Assembly: GCF_900005765.1 (NCBI RefSeq)
Contig: NC_041690.1
Span: forward strand, 2,108,001-2,172,000
Origin: Plasmodium relictum
Lineage: Eukaryota; Apicomplexa; Aconoidasida; Haemosporida; Plasmodiidae
DNA: 64,000 nucleotides
Direction of reading: 5' to 3'
The notes beneath the pieces are model-generated. The model saw nothing but the letters and a program-made list of their open reading frames with translations, did no database searches and was not told where the DNA came from. A program made the position numbers and the translations under genes. This document shows positions 45,101 to 55,610 of the stretch, in pieces. Numbering within the stretch: position 1 is the stretch's first letter; every line of letters starts with the position of its first letter.

Positions 45101-48100
45101 TATTAAATAGTGATTCTCTAAAATATGATATAAATTCACATGATAAATATGATATAATTATAAATAATAACTTAGAAAATAATAGTATAAATAGAAAATA
45201 TTTAAATAATCATTTGAATAATGGAATATTAAGAAATGATAATATTAGGGATAATTTATTAATGGATAATAATAGTAATTTAATAGTAGATGCTAATATA
45301 AACAATAGTGATAATAATTTATTGAATCAAAATATTTTGAGCAATGGCATTGTAAATAACAACACAATTAATGAAAAAATCATAAATCTTGATATTGCGA
45401 ATTATAATAAAATTGATGATAATATTATAAATAACCATTTAATAAATGATAACATAAATTATTACAATACTTCATCTCATTTATTAAATTATAGAAATTT
45501 AAAAAATGATTTAGAAAACAATATTTTTAGCAGTCAAATAATAGATAATAAATTAATAGATAATAAAGTCCCAGATAATAATCTAATAAGTAATGAATTT
45601 AGGGATAATGATAACTTAAATATTTTATGTGATGATAATTTAAATCCTTGTATTAATTTTCATAAAGGTGATATTGAAGATTTTAAAAATAGTTCATTAG
45701 AAAGTAGGACACTCGTAAATGTTGATAATAATTATTATAAAGGAAAAGTGGAAACAAATGATATGAAAGATTTTTCAGAAAATGGAATGAAAAATAAAAG
45801 AAAATATAATTTTTCAAATGATCAAAATTTAATAGAAGACGATGCTATTTCAAAAAGTATTACAAAAAGTCCCCAAAATTCAAAATATACTACTGAAAAT
45901 TTGTCCTCTACAGAAATATGGAAATATGATAATGATCATCCAAAACAATCAAATGAAATAAATTATGATGAAAATACAAAAAAAAGTTTAAATAACGTAG
46001 CAGAGATAAAAGATATAGAAAATAAAGATAAGATTAATAATGTGAATAAAACAAAATTAAAAAAAATGTTGGAAATAACTGATAAGTTAATTGGAAAAAA
46101 ATATAGGGGTATATCTTATGATCCTACGAGAAATGGATGGTCAACATTTGTCTATAAAGGAGGAGTAAGACATAAAAAATTTTTTTCTTCATTTAAATAC
46201 GGAAATTTATTAGCAAAAAAAAAGTCAATAGAATGGAGATTAAAAAATTTGAACCCTAATTCACATGCATATGCTTTTTCCTTGCAAGCTAAAGAAGAAT
46301 TTAATGCAATTTTAAATAACGATTATGAAGAAATGAACACTTCAAGTGATAAAAAAAATCAAGATAATTCGGATAATATGAATAGAGATATTTTATATAT
46401 AAACGCCTTTTTAAATTTATTTAATGATGAAAAAGAAAAGAAATATTCATCAGATGAGAGTGATAAAATGAAAAAATCAAGAAATAATGAAGTAAAAAAC
46501 AATTCTAAAAAAAAAATTAAAAAGAACAATATTGAAAGTAACTGTGATTCATCAAATAAAAAAAATTTGAATACATCAGTAAATTATGATACTAATATTA
46601 GTTGTTCTAATGAATATACAGCTGATTTAAATGATAAAAATACAAAAGATATTGATCAAAATGAATTTATAAATAAAAAAAAAAATAATCAGAATAAAAA
46701 TAAGAAAAATAAAAAAACAGAAGGTGGCAACAATTCTGAATATAAAAAAAATAAGAAAGAAAGATATATGAACCTAAAAAAAAAAAAATTTATTAATAAA
46801 TTACACCTTAAGAATAATTTTAAAAATTTTAGTGATATTAATAAACTTGAAAGTGACGGTATATTATTTGAAAAAATAAATGAAAATAATGATATTGGAA
46901 AAGAAAATGACTCTTGTAATTTAAAAAAAAATGATCGAGATAATGATTCTTTTTTAAATGAAAAAAATTTTTCAGTTTTTTTGAATGAAAAAAACTTAAA
47001 TTCGAAAATTCCATATAATACTGAGAATAATATCAAAAAAATAGCTAATAAAGAAAGTTATAAAAAGGTTAACATGAAAATAAATAAAAAAAAAAAAAAA
47101 AAAGAAAAAAATAATAAAATTAATGGATCATATAATGATTCCCTATCGAATAAATATTTTGATAAAACAAAGTTTTATGAAAAAGGTGATGAACAAATTA
47201 ATTCTGATAATGAAAACAAATTTAATAGCATGTGTTTGAGTAACTCATCAGATGATATATCCATAAATAATTCTGAAGCAATAATGAATGAAAAAAATAA
47301 TTCTTTTATAAAATATATGAATAAAAAAAAAAGAAAAAGAAATTTAAGAGATAAAAACGAATCAATTAGTGAAATAGACATATTAGATAAAAATGATTCG
47401 GCAGATGAAAATAATTTAATGAAAGAAAATGAATTATTTGATAAGATATATTCATTATGCGAAAATGATTATATAGATTACGATAATATTTTAGAAAAAA
47501 TTGAAGAATTTAGTGATGACGATTCTACAAACAAAAATTATATATCTTATAATTCTGAGGATATAAATGAAGATAACATATTTGATGATAAGTATTTAAT
47601 GGAAAATTTTCATTTAGTAGACAAAAATAAATTAGGAAATAAAATGGAAGTTCAAGATGATAATAAATTGAAAAATAAGAGTAATATGGTTAATGAAGAC
47701 AATTATTTAATGAATGATAATGGTACGTTGACTGAAGTTGATACTGCTGATGAAGAAGAAATTATAAATAAATTTTATTCATTAGGAAAGAATGATTCAA
47801 TAAAAGAAAATTCTTGGACAAAAGAAATGAATATTATGAATAGTATGAATTCAATAGAAGATAATGAAATTATAAATGAAGAAAAAGAATCAAATGAAAA
47901 TAAAATAAAAGATATAAAGAAAAATGAAATAAATGAAAATACACAAAAAAAAATGAATATTCCAAACGAAAAAGAAATTGATGATACTAATGAAAATAAT
48001 AATGAAAATAAAATTGACTCTTATTTTTCAGTTTATCATGATAGAAACAGCAATATTTTGAGTCAAAACAGTTTTAAACATATAGATGAACTTAGTGAAG

Positions 48101-51100
48101 AGAAAAGAAAGCTTTATGTGGGTAATAAAAATGTGAATGATCAAAACTATTATATTTATAAGGATAAATTATTAAAATATATGAGTGAATGCACGTGTAC
48201 AAATGAAGAAGAAAAAAATGTTTTTATGAAGTTTTTGAATTTGAAAACAGGATGGATTTTACTAGAATTAAGTGATTTAGAGGAAACTTATCATGATTAT
48301 TTTAGAAGTAAGATAGAATCATTTTATAAAGCATATTTGCTAAAAGTGAAAATTAATAATAGACAGAATGAAAATATTAAGGAACTTCAAATAATTTTTG
48401 AAAAAAAATTAAATACTCCATGGAAACATATGATATTTCCATTATATTTTTTGTACATTTTTAATTATAAAATTTTTTCTATCTTAAAACGTACAAACAA
48501 AAAAGTAAGTATTACGAATGATGTTAATGATAAACAACTTAAAAGTAACATTAGGGGAATAAATTACATAAAATATAAAAAGGCTTGGTGTTTCACATAT
48601 ATTGATATAGATGAAAAAAAGAAAAAAAAATGTTTTTCAATTCTTGAGTATGGATTTATGGAATCCAAAGCCTTAGCAATATTATTTCGAAAGAGTTTTG
48701 TTTCTCATTTAACTAAAGTGCAAAATTTTTTAAAAAATGTTATATTTAGAAATAAATTGACAACTATAAATAAGTTGAGTAATTATAAGACAATATATGA
48801 TTATATAGATTATTATAAGAAATATGAAGAATTTTTAGTTTGTTATGGCAAAATTATTTATTTTAATGAAATGAAATATATATATTTATCCTCTGGAAAC
48901 AAGCAAAATGCACTAAATTACCTACCGTTTGAAGTACACGATAAATTATCTAATGAAATAGAGCCAATAAACTTAATAACAGCTACAAGAAATTATTTTT
49001 CCAAAAAATCAAAATTATTAAAATTTCCTAAAGGTGTTGTATATTTATCCGGTTACTTTTTATGGGTAGCATTATTTTTAAATAAAAATAATAAAGAAAT
49101 AATTTTTTCTTTCTCAGTTCGTAAATATTCTTTTGAAAATGCTAAAGCTAGATGTATTGAATGCTACTATTGCTTATTACATAAGTATAAATTTCATCCA
49201 ATAAATATATCTGGGGTAATAGATTTAGTACTAGAAAGTGACATAGAATGTAAAAGCTATAATCTTTTAGATTATTCTTCTGAAGAATTAATATCATTAG
49301 AATATTTATTTCATTATTTTTCTCCATCAAATTATATAATTAAAGACGATACAGTTTATAAAAAGTTTTCCTCTATTGAAAAAGATCTTCATAAAGAATA
49401 TGATCAAATGTTTCCAAACGAATATGTCCATTTGGATAATTATCAAAGTTATGAAACAAGGGATAATTATTTATGTAATGAAATTTATATGAACAATGAA
49501 TGTAATTTCTTTTCGAATAGCTGTAACAATACATCTATTAGAGATGATAGTATATATGTTGATGATGACTCTAAGATGGAGCAAAATACCTTTAAAGAAA
49601 ATATTGATTCAAAGATTTATTTGGATAAAAATTATACCCCAAATATCAATAAAGAAGGCAATGATCAGAATATTTATGAAGAAAAACTTAGTAATAAAAA
49701 TTCATGTAATAGTTCTTTTGAAAGTATATTTAATATCAATAATGATAGTATAAATCATAATGCTTCAACGCATAAATATGAAATTATTGATGAAAATGAA
49801 ATTAAAAATGAAACGGAAAAAAATATCGACAATTATATTTTAAGAAATTATTCCAATACTTCTAATGATTTGAGAACAATTCACAACAAAAAATGTGATA
49901 AGAAAAACATTCCTTTATATTTTACTGATGATGAAAAAAAAAAAACCATATATAGAAGTAATTCACATAATGAAGAAAACAATTATGATTTCGTTTCAAC
50001 TATGCAAAATGAGAAAACAAAAAAGGAAGAAAATAAATTTAGCAGTACAAGAAATTTTATTAATAAAGAAAATTTAAGCAAAATAAAAACACGTGAAAAC
50101 TGCAATGATGCAAATAATAAAGATAAAAGTGTCATCCATTTTAATGAAAATTCGAACGAAGAGAAAAAAAATAGTTTAATAAATCAAAATAATGAAAAAT
50201 TTAATGATTGTATTAATGACTACATGTTCCAAAAACATTTTAACATGTTAGTTGAAAACATAAATGATAATAATACAAATAAGAATAATAAAAATACTTT
50301 CAATGATACTAATATCTATATTAATCATGCTGATAAAATAAATAATAATTATAGATATTCCTCTGAAGAAAAGAATATCTCCTTCAAGAAAAAAAAATAT
50401 AATGAACTAGAAAAAGAAAATAACCAGGAGTATGGAAACACTTTTCATTTAAATGACCATAAAGCGAATGATTTCAATAATTCAATAGATGAAGACAATC
50501 TAGAAAAAAAAAATGACTCAGAACATTTTTTTAATGAGAATAATTTTCAGCAAGAATACAAAAGTAATGACAAATCATTCTTAAACTCAGATTATTATAA
50601 GAAAATTTTGAATAAAAGTATATATCATTTTTTTGATAATAATTTACAAGATGATTATTTAAAAAAAAAGTATAATGAATTATTTAATGAAAGTGAAGTT
50701 AAAATAAATTTATTTAAAAAAATAGATAAAAAAGAGGAACATCTGGGAATTTTTATGTTATTAAATTGCCAGTGGTTATCTGATTCTTTTGTTAATAATA
50801 TTCATCAAATAGAAACGAAATATGCTAACATTTACTCTTTTGAAAATTATCGTAATACACGTGAGGAAATTCTAAAATGGAAATGTAAAAAAAACTTTAT
50901 TAAAGAATGCTCAGAAATAGCTAAAAAATTTCCGAGAAAAGTTGGAGTCCATTATGATTCTTATGCGCATGCTTGGGTGGTTAACTGTTCCTTTAATGGA
51001 AAAAGACATGATAAAAAATTTTTAGTTAAGACGTTTGGTTTTCTACAAGCAAGAAAATTAGCCATTGAACACAGAGAAAAATGGATGCAATTAAAAAAAT

Positions 51101-51144
51101 TTCACAGTATGCAAAATTTAAAAAAAAAAATAAATAAAAAATAA
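39142..51144 (+). CDS. AP2-HS: ApiAP2 transcription factor, AP2-HS-like, 4000 aa
   Basis: Single giant exon. It is mostly Asn/Asp/Lys-rich low complexity, with small folded islands. AP2 domain 1 at residues about 2318-2372 (KKYRGISYDPTRNGWSTFV...HKKFFSSFKYG...WR); AP2 domain 2 at 3134-3190 (NIRGINYIKYKKAWCFTY...CFSILEYGF); a weaker AP2-like segment at 3294-3352 (KGVVYLSGYFLWVALF...FSVRKYSFENAKARCIE); and a C-terminal AP2 domain at 3930-3982 (RKVGVHYDSYAHAWVV...KRHDKKFLVKTFGF). An ordered helical island lies at 990-1133. The P. falciparum homologue in this position binds G-box DNA and drives the hsp70/hsp90 heat-shock response; it is described with three AP2 domains and about 3900 aa. Position, size and domain layout support orthology. 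The ATG at 39142 is the first of the frame. Confidence 0.9.
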   Translation: MKNDNGIIYNIDNKQKIDKIINNEKNSSKKNEKNNEINNNENNIEKLINQHNSRDNLNKLKLASFDTSKHINFCQNKKINLKENSNNCQKNNCKKNDIEAHEYNGHFINKEKNIPDNHQKNRENIYKKMSEKMEVTNFFKEKSIEQNKNSEVHTNFNNINNIFNTLFEENLNFKNHLTESLSFSNIPTNKLNPCENFLKNPSNNENFIVHNKNDETKNKMNTLNYNNYKNQFEDENEVEARDLRIKNMNTFDTNQENYYERNDDNIYLKKNDIEKNCVNNDNFNNYTLLNNESKIYNNNKNYVMYNSDNMENENILNETEEIPIINKKVINSNNYIIEKKEEKNNENYSNEKFIIDNFNTQKNYFLNNKKDYNDSNNNNNKYIENNKNNYNNYIFYKNNVCNNKIENNFIDKYKINNKNANYNESNNIKITYNNCMNPNEINNLNKDNLIISKMDHLNTDNNDNDRKTYFLKNEIVDKTGYNTQENNSDGFIKNSLIDNINTLDNFKLMNYNNNSEYNDINNNHLIKYSNNVNNYNDGHIYSMYDTFMSPNYNFNNDDNNVNNLFINNDSINSFSYAPNNNGCYMGDNYENNIYINSNSPMKNEQYINYNKNYASNNNINNNNIYANEKSINNLEYNNNGYVTVNSASNLNYVNDKNQENLKGNISHKKDNEYMEYKFPGFIKDNASYDKKYYNTFSKNDLICENKEFVDNNYSNSIKNNKEQNMNFNNKNYNNFNSNNNYIENNKIKLKKTENDSYNLNDEKEKIDIFCDMLFNKEKRAINNREMNYSKNREAELSNEDVNNSFKNFTNDNQTLRHISYNEKNNSEYAELIHPKINDNYCLNKLRSNFLENNFNNFDSQYINYKKQSNASVNEINNNTQPSLKKKAHFTNEFPKNKQNEENELYGNKGFLYEGIQNFNNSESLYTIKNKDINNSFELSLFDNNNELNNKYEGLFEKKMIYNLYLQSLLTNINNSYKNENSSPISDENIKNGVNDQLILFNLNNMQNKILNKFPKIKNYFSYLDYYIESLRLLYNKLLSNRNLILKLAKEIFSKNINEKKIYSSIDERHSYFRELLSMLLPQPPIFPSFEIWIYMDKKNASQIHKLHLTLYIIYQKIIYNFSNILLQINSDINYSNKNKTSKNNVADSLNYYVDDKHEKHPNEFKSSLNSEYISKDIVEIEEDITHKNSPINELKSNDSKILVPSATNKIMKYSDADLNFKNKKIEKKYLLEINKKLENIMNSINNISNMINKKKESILDNKRDLNSVREIISDKKRRSVETIDDNIELSNNNLYERENDHDHFLPELRKESCLENVRNINEKKKNYTFNNQIVAYDDLKNDELFENLSNIKLDKNNSVYDENTLNLLDKIKYELSDVYNEIFNLNKYNDFVSINDQSNDFSGLRNSMSYSTISNTKSKLKNSYLNGLLDNEDFNYNELNNPFNNYFNFSNNQSLNKKDFNNRNKLINNIENINLCSNESINDIIYDLNCTDDIFKRLIILSKNYYNNLSEYDNYLINAYKENEKKYKGFNEIKNSNNIDDELFYNKLLPSNEKNNISVNNNNINISNKDNYKNINISMNNSLICDTNGDVSIYSKEKENDTLNKLNKNSFIFTNNDENNSINNNDLKKKEDFINMNLHSFKNSFENLTLDNQNDFNEKNNSLILSEKDESDIIINKKKQLFLSDDVSKNKRIEAVNEGFSGYSKNNEIINYSNDNNMNNNHNDNNGNDNDINNKRNNNNNKDDNDIDKKNSNDKDNNNSIKYNNSNDFNNNIRLIGKKFNEDNKNSNNLIDNNTNNNNYNSNNDNDDKVNNFLENVKNEMLKSEVKYATDNFSNNEKLNYDYFFLNSNNSDNLLMEKENNSSEAQVHELSNFFSKNMNFYDNRNSMTNNIPISENIFEPPKINHDTSETKLKEENKYYEKLKIKKNNSYISNPNEKIDEQLSYLQSNFVLNKREATKNPLSIIKGQENCYHNQDNISSNFLNAENLLNSDSLKYDINSHDKYDIIINNNLENNSINRKYLNNHLNNGILRNDNIRDNLLMDNNSNLIVDANINNSDNNLLNQNILSNGIVNNNTINEKIINLDIANYNKIDDNIINNHLINDNINYYNTSSHLLNYRNLKNDLENNIFSSQIIDNKLIDNKVPDNNLISNEFRDNDNLNILCDDNLNPCINFHKGDIEDFKNSSLESRTLVNVDNNYYKGKVETNDMKDFSENGMKNKRKYNFSNDQNLIEDDAISKSITKSPQNSKYTTENLSSTEIWKYDNDHPKQSNEINYDENTKKSLNNVAEIKDIENKDKINNVNKTKLKKMLEITDKLIGKKYRGISYDPTRNGWSTFVYKGGVRHKKFFSSFKYGNLLAKKKSIEWRLKNLNPNSHAYAFSLQAKEEFNAILNNDYEEMNTSSDKKNQDNSDNMNRDILYINAFLNLFNDEKEKKYSSDESDKMKKSRNNEVKNNSKKKIKKNNIESNCDSSNKKNLNTSVNYDTNISCSNEYTADLNDKNTKDIDQNEFINKKKNNQNKNKKNKKTEGGNNSEYKKNKKERYMNLKKKKFINKLHLKNNFKNFSDINKLESDGILFEKINENNDIGKENDSCNLKKNDRDNDSFLNEKNFSVFLNEKNLNSKIPYNTENNIKKIANKESYKKVNMKINKKKKKKEKNNKINGSYNDSLSNKYFDKTKFYEKGDEQINSDNENKFNSMCLSNSSDDISINNSEAIMNEKNNSFIKYMNKKKRKRNLRDKNESISEIDILDKNDSADENNLMKENELFDKIYSLCENDYIDYDNILEKIEEFSDDDSTNKNYISYNSEDINEDNIFDDKYLMENFHLVDKNKLGNKMEVQDDNKLKNKSNMVNEDNYLMNDNGTLTEVDTADEEEIINKFYSLGKNDSIKENSWTKEMNIMNSMNSIEDNEIINEEKESNENKIKDIKKNEINENTQKKMNIPNEKEIDDTNENNNENKIDSYFSVYHDRNSNILSQNSFKHIDELSEEKRKLYVGNKNVNDQNYYIYKDKLLKYMSECTCTNEEEKNVFMKFLNLKTGWILLELSDLEETYHDYFRSKIESFYKAYLLKVKINNRQNENIKELQIIFEKKLNTPWKHMIFPLYFLYIFNYKIFSILKRTNKKVSITNDVNDKQLKSNIRGINYIKYKKAWCFTYIDIDEKKKKKCFSILEYGFMESKALAILFRKSFVSHLTKVQNFLKNVIFRNKLTTINKLSNYKTIYDYIDYYKKYEEFLVCYGKIIYFNEMKYIYLSSGNKQNALNYLPFEVHDKLSNEIEPINLITATRNYFSKKSKLLKFPKGVVYLSGYFLWVALFLNKNNKEIIFSFSVRKYSFENAKARCIECYYCLLHKYKFHPINISGVIDLVLESDIECKSYNLLDYSSEELISLEYLFHYFSPSNYIIKDDTVYKKFSSIEKDLHKEYDQMFPNEYVHLDNYQSYETRDNYLCNEIYMNNECNFFSNSCNNTSIRDDSIYVDDDSKMEQNTFKENIDSKIYLDKNYTPNINKEGNDQNIYEEKLSNKNSCNSSFESIFNINNDSINHNASTHKYEIIDENEIKNETEKNIDNYILRNYSNTSNDLRTIHNKKCDKKNIPLYFTDDEKKKTIYRSNSHNEENNYDFVSTMQNEKTKKEENKFSSTRNFINKENLSKIKTRENCNDANNKDKSVIHFNENSNEEKKNSLINQNNEKFNDCINDYMFQKHFNMLVENINDNNTNKNNKNTFNDTNIYINHADKINNNYRYSSEEKNISFKKKKYNELEKENNQEYGNTFHLNDHKANDFNNSIDEDNLEKKNDSEHFFNENNFQQEYKSNDKSFLNSDYYKKILNKSIYHFFDNNLQDDYLKKKYNELFNESEVKINLFKKIDKKEEHLGIFMLLNCQWLSDSFVNNIHQIETKYANIYSFENYRNTREEILKWKCKKNFIKECSEIAKKFPRKVGVHYDSYAHAWVVNCSFNGKRHDKKFLVKTFGFLQARKLAIEHREKWMQLKKFHSMQNLKKKINKK

Positions 51145-52306
51145 AAAAATAAATAAATAAAAAATAATAAATAAATAATTTGATTTTAATCATAACAATT
51201 AAAAAAAAAAAAAATAATAAAAATTCTTTTAATATAGTTCTACATATACAAAATAATTTATTCACTACTATTTTTTTTAAGTTCTCTCTCTTTTTTTTAA
51301 TTATTAATGTTTATATTACTTATAATTATCATATAGTTTGTAATATAATTTTATGTAAAAGCATGCATTATTATGTTTTTATAATTCATATATATATATA
51401 TATGTGTATTATTTAAATTTGTATAATAAAGTGCGTATACTTAAATGTATGCTTTTAACTTATTCATTAGCATGCTTCATTAACATGACATATAATTTTT
51501 TTCTTACTATTTTCTCATATTTTTTATAATATATATAACCCTTTAGAAGTATGTATATATTTTCTTTATAAATATATAGCCGTTTTAGCTATTGAAGATA
51601 TATGGCCATTTGTGTTCAATTATTTTTCTTTTTTATATTTCTTCTTTTAAACATTTTTTTTTGTATTACATTTTTTATCATGTTTTTGACAGTTGTAATA
51701 TGATTTTTATTTTTTTGTTTACAAAAATGTCTTTAAAAAGTGTAGTTTGAAAATACAGAACAAACAACGCTAAAAGAGTAATTCTATTAATCATATTAGA
51801 TAACAAAAAATATTTATAAAAGTATGAATTGTAAAATTTTTTTTTATAATTGTTTAATATCTATTATAAAAATATATAAGCATCTATATTAATAAGTTTT
51901 TTTTTTTTTTAACTATTAATAATGATTAAAAAGGTTTTTTATCCGTTAATTCTATAAAAAGTTATATTAGTTAATATATATATTATTTTGAATGTATAAC
52001 TTTAAAAATATAAATAGTATTGATGCTGTATTTTTTTTTCAAATGCTAATAATAACAATAAAGAAAAGAAGGTTTTGTAAAAATACTAAAAATATATATA
52101 TAGAGCAAACAATAAAAAAAATAAACTGGGCCATTAATAAAAATTATTTTTAATAATAATTCAATGAAATTAATGTTATATATGAATACCTTTGTGCATA
52201 AGCACTTGCATATATATACGTGTATTTATATTTCAATTAAATAATTCTAATTTAATTATTGTAATTAGACTATATTTATAATATAAAAAAAAATTATTTT
52301 TTTTTT
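51145..52306. other. Convergent 3' spacer (AP2-HS / PEPCK)
   Basis: 1.2 kb of A/T-rich sequence between converging genes, including AGCATGCATTA (51360-51370). The frames here are AT-noise. No gene seen. Confidence 0.5.
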
Positions 52307-54058
52307 TTAAAGTTGAGGTCCTCCAGAGATAATATCTGGGCCTGCTTTGTCTGAGAATAGTTTAAAATTATTTATAAATTCATTAGCTAAATTACGAAGA
52401 TTTTTTAAATAATCCTCTTTATCTTTCCATCCAATTAATGGATCCAAAACTTCATCAGGTATGCCATCTAAATGAACAGGTACATTAAAATTAAAAATAG
52501 GAGTTTTTTTGTATTCAATGTCGTTTAACTTATTTCCATGTATATAATCTACTAGCAAGCGAGTGTATTTTAGTGGTATTCTCACACCGTTTTGAGATCC
52601 ATATGGGCCATAAATCCAACCAGTATTTAATAACCATACATTTGCTTTATGTTTTTGATATTTTTCTGCCAACATTTTTGCATAAACCATTGGATGAAGA
52701 GCTAAGAACGGAGCTGCATAACAAGAAGAAAAAGTAGCTGTTGGTTTCAATACATCATCTTCTGTCCCTGCCATTTTACTAGTATATCCACTAACGAAAT
52801 GATACATCATTTGATAGAGATCTAATTTGGACAAAGGAGGGATAACACCAAAGGCATCACAAGTTAGTAGAATAATATTTTTGGGATGACTATTTATATA
52901 TGCAGGTATTTTGGCATTGTCTATATAAGAGAGGGGATATGCACATCTTGTATTTTCCGTAATAGAACAATTATTATAATCTACTTCTCTGGTAATTGGA
53001 TCCATAACTACATTTTCCAGTATTGCACCAAATTTGATTGCTTTAAAAATTTCTGGTTCTTGTTTTTTTGATAATCCTTTACATTTAGCATAGCATCCTC
53101 CTTCTATATTAAAAATACCTTCATCTGTCCAAACATGTTCATCATCTCCAATAAGATATCTATTTGCATCCGCTGATAAAGTTGTTTTTCCTGTACCAGA
53201 TAGACCAAAGAATAAAGTAACATCATTATTTATTCCTACATTACATGAGGAATGTAATGGTAGTTTTCCTTCCTTTGGCATTTTATACATAAACAAAGTT
53301 AAAATTCCTTTTTTCATTTCTCCTGCATATTGAGTACCTAATATAACCATATTCATTGACCCGAAATTCAAAATTACTGAAGTTTTACTTGACATACCTT
53401 CTGTTAATCGATTTGATGGAAAATCTCCAGCATTATAAATAATAAAATCAGGAACAAAATTTTGAATTTCTTCAATTTTCTTAGGTGGTATTAGCATATT
53501 TAACATAAATAACGCATGATATGCTCTTGATGTTATAACTCTTACTTTAATTCTACATGTTTCATCCCAACCTGCATAAGCATCTATTACATATAAATTA
53601 GGTTGTAAATTTAGATAGTCTATTGCTCTACTTTTATTTATTTCATAAGATTTTTCCTTAATTGGAATATTTACATTTCCCCACCATATATCATTTTCTG
53701 AACTTTTCTCTTTAACAATTCTTTTATCAGAAGGAGATCTTCCCGTTTTTTCTCCTGATATACAACATAATGCTCCAGTACTTGTTATGTATGAATTGGA
53801 TTCATACTTTAGTGCCATTTCATATAAAAATGCAGGTGTAGAATTATGATGTATGCTATTAACATGTAAACCTAATTCATGAACTTCTTCAGTAAACTTT
53901 GATTCTTGCTCCTGACTTAACGTTAATATATCCTTAGAACTCATTATTGGTCCCACCGGTTTTTTATATACTAAATTCCTTCTTACTTCTTCAATTACTA
54001 TTTTCTTTATGTCTTCCATTCTCTCAGTTATATCACATTTTGATGATTTGCTAGTCAT
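52307..54058 (-). CDS. PEPCK: Phosphoenolpyruvate carboxykinase, ATP-dependent
   Basis: 583 aa, single exon. It converts oxaloacetate and ATP to phosphoenolpyruvate, CO2 and ADP, or the reverse, linking glycolysis with the mitochondrial TCA cycle. Parasites express it mostly in mosquito stages. Visible: [16 protein letters not shown] near residues 97-112; the arginine-containing [11 protein letters not shown]-loop GLSGTGKT at 285-292 followed by TLSAD; metal-binding [24 protein letters not shown]; and the adenine-site WLLNTGW region. This motif set is that of ATP-PEPCK, not the GTP form. An N-terminal extension of about 50 residues compared with the bacterial enzyme is typical for Plasmodium. 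The ATG at 54058 is the first of the frame. Confidence 0.97.
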   Translation of the reverse strand: MTSKSSKCDITERMEDIKKIVIEEVRRNLVYKKPVGPIMSSKDILTLSQEQESKFTEEVHELGLHVNSIHHNSTPAFLYEMALKYESNSYITSTGALCCISGEKTGRSPSDKRIVKEKSSENDIWWGNVNIPIKEKSYEINKSRAIDYLNLQPNLYVIDAYAGWDETCRIKVRVITSRAYHALFMLNMLIPPKKIEEIQNFVPDFIIYNAGDFPSNRLTEGMSSKTSVILNFGSMNMVILGTQYAGEMKKGILTLFMYKMPKEGKLPLHSSCNVGINNDVTLFFGLSGTGKTTLSADANRYLIGDDEHVWTDEGIFNIEGGCYAKCKGLSKKQEPEIFKAIKFGAILENVVMDPITREVDYNNCSITENTRCAYPLSYIDNAKIPAYINSHPKNIILLTCDAFGVIPPLSKLDLYQMMYHFVSGYTSKMAGTEDDVLKPTATFSSCYAAPFLALHPMVYAKMLAEKYQKHKANVWLLNTGWIYGPYGSQNGVRIPLKYTRLLVDYIHGNKLNDIEYKKTPIFNFNVPVHLDGIPDEVLDPLIGWKDKEDYLKNLRNLANEFINNFKLFSDKAGPDIISGGPQL

Positions 54059-55240
54059 TTTTACTAAGATACTATGATGCTATTTCTAATTAATAATTTA
54101 ATTATATTTTAAAAAGGAAAAAAAATAATAAAAAATAAGATAATAATATACAAAAAAAAAATTATGTTCTTTATTTATGTATATCTTTCAGCATTTTCAT
54201 TTTAATTAAAATAAAAAAAATTAATTTTCATAATATAAATGAGAAAAAAAAGAGAAAAAAAAAAGAGAAAAAAGAAAAGGGAAAATAAGAGAGAAAAAAA
54301 AAAAATAATAAAAAAAAAATTAAGAATTAAAAATTAAAGGCATGTACTAAAAATATCCATATAATAAACAAAAAAATACAAATATTTTTTTTTGTAACAT
54401 ATATAATAAAAAAAGAAATTAAAAAGACTAATACTGTATAAAATTATATGCACCAAACATGTAACAATATAAAATTTTAATGAATTAAATTAACAAATAC
54501 ATAAAATGAATTCTTAATACATTTTTATAATGAATGTTCATAAAAATAGAAAATAATCCTTCCTAAAATATAAAATAGTTAATGCTAATATATCTGATAA
54601 ATTTTATTTTTTTTTCTAAGATGAGGATTTTTCTTTTTATTTTATGAAGACTTAAGAAAAAATAATTAATAATCTTTTAATTTTATCTTTGTTTTTCTTT
54701 TAAAAATAATAAATTATAAAACAATGAATATTAAATTAAAAATTCCTATTATAAATAGATTTAATTTTTAATTTAACTTCTCCATATCCTATTAAGGAAT
54801 TCAAAATTTATTCTATTTCTACTATAAATATTTTTTTTTAAATTTCAATTTGTATATATTTGTATTTCAAAAAAAATTTAAGCCTTTTTTTTTTTTTTTT
54901 TTTTAATAAAAAAAGTAAAAAAAAATAAATTTTTTTAAAAATAAATTTAATATTTACTTTTTTAAAATAAAATTAATTTAAATATCAAAATTAATTAAAA
55001 ATTTTTTTTTTTTTATAAAAAATACAGTATTTTGGCATCAAAAATCAACTTTTTTTTTTTATATTAAAAATAAAAATTTGATAATATTAAACAAATATAG
55101 AAAATATAATAAAAAGGTATATGAGCCTTATCAGAATTTTCATTTAGCAAATGTTTGAAAAGTGAAAATTCATTAATATTTTTAAAATTTAATCTTTTAA
55201 ATATATAGAGATTGTTATTTAAATAAAAAAAAATAAAACA
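54059..55240. promoter_or_regulatory. Divergent promoter between PEPCK and RPABC4
   Basis: 1.2 kb of A/T-rich sequence. A purine-rich tract (54236-54308) lies about 180-250 bp before the PEPCK start, and T-runs (54883-54904) lie nearer to the RPABC4 gene. No other gene seen; the 64-codon minus frame at 55064-55258 overlaps the RPABC4 start and is AT-noise. Confidence 0.5.
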
Positions 55241-55610
55241 ATGTATATAAGAGAACAAGATGAAGACATTTCAACAGAACCTGTAGTTTACATATGTGGA
55301 GGTATTTTTTATAAAAAATTATTTCTTTTTTTTTAAGATTTTTTTTGTTTATTAATTTTTCTAAGTAGAAACTTTTCTTCAATATAAATTTTTTTTGTTA
55401 CAAATTTATTATTAGAATGTGGAATTGATACAATAATACCACCAAATGCCTCACTCAGATGTAAAAACTGTGGTTCAAAGATATTCTTTAAAAAACGAAG
55501 TAGAAGAGGTAATTAACTTGTAGAATTCTTATTAAAAGTTTTATATTTTCATTATTTTTTTTTATTTTCTTTAAAATTTTTTTATAGTAATGCAATATGA
55601 AGCTCGTTAA
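55241..55610 (+). CDS. RPB12: RNA polymerases I/II/III subunit RPABC4 (Rpb12), three exons
   Basis: Exons 55241-55301, 55416-55508 and 55588-55610, all GT...AG, give 58 aa, too short for a simple ORF search. The protein is MYIREQDED... followed by a zinc ribbon CGECG...CKNCG (two CxxC knuckles 14 residues apart) and the basic tail FFKKRSRRVMQYEAR. The ending KKR.RR..QYEAR is the signature of Rpb12/RPABC4, the small zinc subunit shared by all three nuclear RNA polymerases. The family is usually 58-70 aa. The phases (1,1) agree across both introns, which supports the model strongly. It converges with myosin A. Confidence 0.93.
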
